DNA of 64,000 nt, from NCBI GenBank assembly GCA_027460525.1, contig JAPZAS010000009.1, forward strand, positions 1 through 64,000. The letters are read 5' to 3'. The position numbers were made by a program, and so were the translations under genes. This DNA comes from Candidatus Methanoperedens sp. Its GTDB lineage: Archaea > Halobacteriota > Methanosarcinia > Methanosarcinales > Methanoperedenaceae. This document shows, in pieces, positions 61,869 through 64,000 of this stretch; position 1 is the first letter of the stretch, and every line of letters starts with the position of its first letter. The notes under the pieces were generated by a model. That model made no database searches. It saw only the letters and a list, made by a program, of their open reading frames with translations, and was not told where the DNA came from.

Positions 61869-62324
61869 TCAGCCACTTTCTATCACAGCCAGACCTGGAA
61901 TTTTCCAGACACCCTTTTCTATTTTGGTAGCATGCAGGCTTTTGAGATTTTTTCCAAAACTGTTCAATAATTGCGTAAAGAAGTTATCTTTTTCGTAAAT
62001 TATCTCATTAGCTTCGTAAATTTCAAGCATTAATGGAGCAACTGAATCTATTGCATGTGAAATTTCATCCTTGCTTACAAGAGCCATATGAATTGAAGTA
62101 GCGTATTTTAATTCTATGTCTTCTGTAAGTTCCAGAGTCATTTTATCGTGCGCTCGCCAGTCTTTTATGAGAGTTTCGCAGACTACAAGGACATCTATGT
62201 CGGAGGTGTTTGTAAAGTTGCCTTTGACGATGGAGCCGAATAATACGACGGCTAAGAGGTCTTGGTTGAACTTTTGTTTTAGTACGTCTGTCAATACTGA
62301 GATGAGTTTAGCGCGCTTTTGCAT
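61869..62324 (-). CDS. Nucleotidyltransferase-domain protein, orphan
   Basis: A 151-residue MNT-like protein: AVVLFGSIVKGNFTNTSDIDVLVV carries the GS and DxD residues. A following region (KMTLELTEDIELKYATSIHMALVSKDEI) and a final helical part (NFFTQLLNSFGKNLKSLHATKIEKG) are present. No HEPN gene is adjacent. It is seven bases from purF on the same strand, downstream of it. It may be a retained half of a HEPN/MNT pair. Confidence 0.82.
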   Translation of the reverse strand: MQKRAKLISVLTDVLKQKFNQDLLAVVLFGSIVKGNFTNTSDIDVLVVCETLIKDWRAHDKMTLELTEDIELKYATSIHMALVSKDEISHAIDSVAPLMLEIYEANEIIYEKDNFFTQLLNSFGKNLKSLHATKIEKGVWKIPGLAVIESG

Positions 62325-62330
62325 GTTCCC

Positions 62331-63776
62331 TTAAATCTGATGAACCAAGGATATCTGTTCTTTTTTCACGGGTTCATCAAACTCCGACAGCTTCAACTGC
62401 CTCCTGGAGCAGCGCTCACCCGGAATTTCAACAGGATAAATACCGCTCAAACATCCCACGCATAGGTCATCCATGGGAATTCCTATTGATTTCACAAGAC
62501 CCTCGATACTTAAATATCCCAGGGAGTCGGCGTTAATTAGAGCCTCCACCCCTTTTACGGCTTTATGCGCAGCCACAAGTTCATCACGCGTAGCCATGTC
62601 GATTCCAAGATAGCACGGCGAGATAATGGGCGGGCTTGCTACCCTCATGTGCACTTCTCTTGTCCCGGCTTTTCGGATTAAATTTATTATTCTTCGAGAA
62701 GTTGTGCCGCGGACTATGCTGTCATCGACAAGCACAATGCTTTTCCCTTCGATATTTGGTTTTATGGTATTGAGCTTCAGCCGCACAGCAGTCTCTCTCA
62801 TATCCTGACCAGGCATGATGAAAGTCCTTCCGATGTAGCGGTTCTTCATCAGTCCTTCCATATAATCTATGCCTGACTTCTTTGAGAAACCAATTGCATA
62901 GGTGATTCCGGAGTCTGGCACCGGGGAAACGATGTCTGCCTTAACCGGATGTTCTTCAAAAAGCGCTTTGCCTATACGAAGCCTCACATCATACACAAGC
63001 TGCCCGTCGATGACAGAATCAGGCCGTGCAAAATAGATGTATTCGAAAACGCAGTGGGCGCAATTCTTTGATTTAACAAGCTCGTGGCTTTCGTATGTCC
63101 CGTTGGAGAAAATCAGCATCTCCCCTGGAACTACGTCGCGGATGAACTCGCCATTCAGGATATCGATTGCCACGCTCTCGGAAGCCACCACAAAACCATC
63201 ATCTATTTTTCCAAGGCACAGCGGCTTTACTCCAAGCGGGTCGCGTACGATGACAAGCCTGTTGTCCACCAGAATGGCGAGCGAATAAGACCCGACAAGT
63301 TTTTTCATCATATCCCTGACAGCATCGGGAAGCTCGTTGTGCATGAGTTCTTTAACCAGAAGATGCGCAATGACCTCGGTATCGGAATCCGAGAGGAATA
63401 TTCTTCCTTCCTTTTCAAGCTCATTCCTCAGTTCTTTTGAATTTACAAGATTACCGTTATGCGCAATTGCTATAGTGCCGCTTTTGAAACTCACGAGCAG
63501 TGGCTGGCAGTTCTCGATCTTCGAACCCCCGGTGGTGGAATAACGCACATGCCCTATACCCACATAGCCTTTTAGTTTCTGTATATCCGCCTTGTTAAAA
63601 ACATCAGGCACGAGCCCCATGCCTTTTAAAGTCTGTACATTGGTGCCGTCATGGACTGTTATGCCAGCGGATTCCTGTCCTCTGTGCTGGAGGGCATAAA
63701 GTGCATAATAGATTGACAGCGCGGCATGTGCTTCATCTTTAAAAGAGACGCCCACTATGCCGCATTCTTCATGCAT
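62331..63776 (-). CDS. purF: Amidophosphoribosyltransferase
   Basis: A 481-residue enzyme that makes phosphoribosylamine from PRPP and glutamine, the first step of purine synthesis. The glutaminase nucleophile is Cys5 in MHEECGIVGV, so a very short propeptide is removed. HRGQESAGI and GHVRYSTTG are glutaminase motifs; IVLVDDSIVRGTTS is the PRPP loop. Cys residues in NCAHCVFEYIYF, SPCYLGID and LCVGCLSG fit the iron-sulfur cluster type. It follows rpl37e by three bases. Confidence 0.97.
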   Translation of the reverse strand: MHEECGIVGVSFKDEAHAALSIYYALYALQHRGQESAGITVHDGTNVQTLKGMGLVPDVFNKADIQKLKGYVGIGHVRYSTTGGSKIENCQPLLVSFKSGTIAIAHNGNLVNSKELRNELEKEGRIFLSDSDTEVIAHLLVKELMHNELPDAVRDMMKKLVGSYSLAILVDNRLVIVRDPLGVKPLCLGKIDDGFVVASESVAIDILNGEFIRDVVPGEMLIFSNGTYESHELVKSKNCAHCVFEYIYFARPDSVIDGQLVYDVRLRIGKALFEEHPVKADIVSPVPDSGITYAIGFSKKSGIDYMEGLMKNRYIGRTFIMPGQDMRETAVRLKLNTIKPNIEGKSIVLVDDSIVRGTTSRRIINLIRKAGTREVHMRVASPPIISPCYLGIDMATRDELVAAHKAVKGVEALINADSLGYLSIEGLVKSIGIPMDDLCVGCLSGIYPVEIPGERCSRRQLKLSEFDEPVKKEQISLVHQI

Positions 63777-63779
63777 ATT

Positions 63780-63950
63780 TTAATAACCGCATTTTTCTTG
63801 CCATTTGTACGATCTCATGCGTGCTGTCTTACCGAATCCGCATGATGCGCACATTTTTGTATGGGTATTGAATGAAACGCTTCCGCATCTTCTGCATTTT
63901 ACATGGGTCTTATGCTGCCGCTTACCCATTGAAGGCGTACCTTTTGACAT
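63780..63950 (-). CDS. rpl37e: Ribosomal protein L37e
   Basis: A 56-residue zinc protein: [20 protein letters not shown], with Cys19, Cys22, Cys34 and Cys37 in KCRRCG and [19 protein letters not shown]. Start at 63950 after aaggtgataataa. It lies between the Lsm gene and purF, as in many Euryarchaeota. Confidence 0.97.
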   Translation of the reverse strand: MSKGTPSMGKRQHKTHVKCRRCGSVSFNTHTKMCASCGFGKTARMRSYKWQEKCGY

Positions 63951-63964
63951 TTATTATCACCTTT

Positions 63965-64000
63965 TTATGGAGAAATGAATACTATATTATCCCCTCGGAC
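63965..64000 (-). CDS. Lsm/Sm-like archaeal protein, 3' end only
   Basis: The last 11 codons of a gene entering from the right edge read VRGDNIVFISP then TAA (63965-63967). This is the Sm2-motif end of archaeal Lsm (SmAP) proteins. The order Lsm, L37e, purF is conserved in Euryarchaeota, which supports the call. Only the C-terminus is in the window. Confidence 0.85.
   Translation of the reverse strand, partial: VRGDNIVFISP

Noticed and set aside
1-64000. tRNA, rRNA, CRISPR arrays and complete insertion sequences
   Set aside because: Reading both strands of the spacers, no cloverleaf-like sequence, repeat-spacer array, or transposase with terminal repeats could be supported; a dedicated search was not possible.

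Overview
This window is chromosomal DNA of a euryarchaeon. It carries archaeal ribosomal proteins (S4e, L19e, L32e, S24e, S27ae, L37e), RNA polymerase subunits Rpo7 and Rpo11 (RpoL), Spt4, aIF2-gamma, Alba, exosome Csl4, an Lsm protein and SecY. Several features point to Methanosarcinales, probably a relative of Candidatus Methanoperedens (ANME-2d): exported c-type cytochromes, a geranylgeranyl reductase with its ferredoxin, and DUF373, DUF2117, DUF2240 and DUF362 proteins. The lineage is an inference from gene content. No tRNA, rRNA or CRISPR array was seen.

Layout. 1-1.6 kb: AT-rich accessory DNA (edge fragment, AbrB-like protein, membrane proteins). 1.8-7.6 kb: DUF373 membrane protein, a RuvC/RNase H-fold protein whose start codon seems lost, pyrC, alba, purC and a TPR protein. 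7.65-11.4 kb: a heat-shock operon hsr1-hsp20-cdc48 with the CTAAC-N5-GTTAG operator known from Archaeoglobus. 11.5-13 kb: a cytoplasmic subtilisin-like protease behind a 19-bp palindrome. 13.1-15.9 kb: ncsA and a PIN-ATPase-KH protein. 15.9-20.1 kb: an AT-rich accessory island with an orphan minimal nucleotidyltransferase, VapBC and a large PHP-SMC/ABC ATPase (TrlF-like) that is a defence candidate. 20.1-23.7 kb: proA-proB and two conserved archaeal genes. 23.8-27 kb: a structured leader, a secreted repeat protein with 150-bp tandem units, and a dihaem cytochrome. 27-35.4 kb: minus-strand information-processing genes (rpoL, csl4, METTL5-like methyltransferase, rtcB, S27ae, S24e, dephospho-CoA kinase, spt4, rpo7, PIN nuclease, aIF2-gamma).

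37.6-50.8 kb is the S10-spc ribosomal protein superoperon, from L3 to SecY (24 genes), with overlapping or nearly abutting genes, including RNase P subunit Rnp1, behind one strong promoter and a hairpin-rich leader. 50.8-52.5 kb holds geranylgeranyl reductase, ferredoxin and a small ORF. Then come DUF362, a monohaem cytochrome, a SAMP-like/moaA cluster, a cytosolic NMT1-like protein, DUF2117, a YedY-like molybdoenzyme with a cytochrome b partner, the archaeal vesicle cluster arvA-arvB-arvC, another orphan nucleotidyltransferase, purF, L37e and the 3' end of an Lsm gene.

The most unusual signals are non-coding. A hairpin-rich intercistronic element occurs twice (about 52.0 and 61.0 kb); in both copies a Shine-Dalgarno sequence lies in the loop of the last hairpin and the element runs into the ATG of the next gene. 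A separate 20-bp palindrome family (CCCCGYATTTAAATRCGGGG) occurs three times (8.9, 27.3 and 50.8 kb), partly with paired compensatory changes. Structured leaders precede the secreted repeat protein, the monohaem cytochrome and the ribosomal operon.
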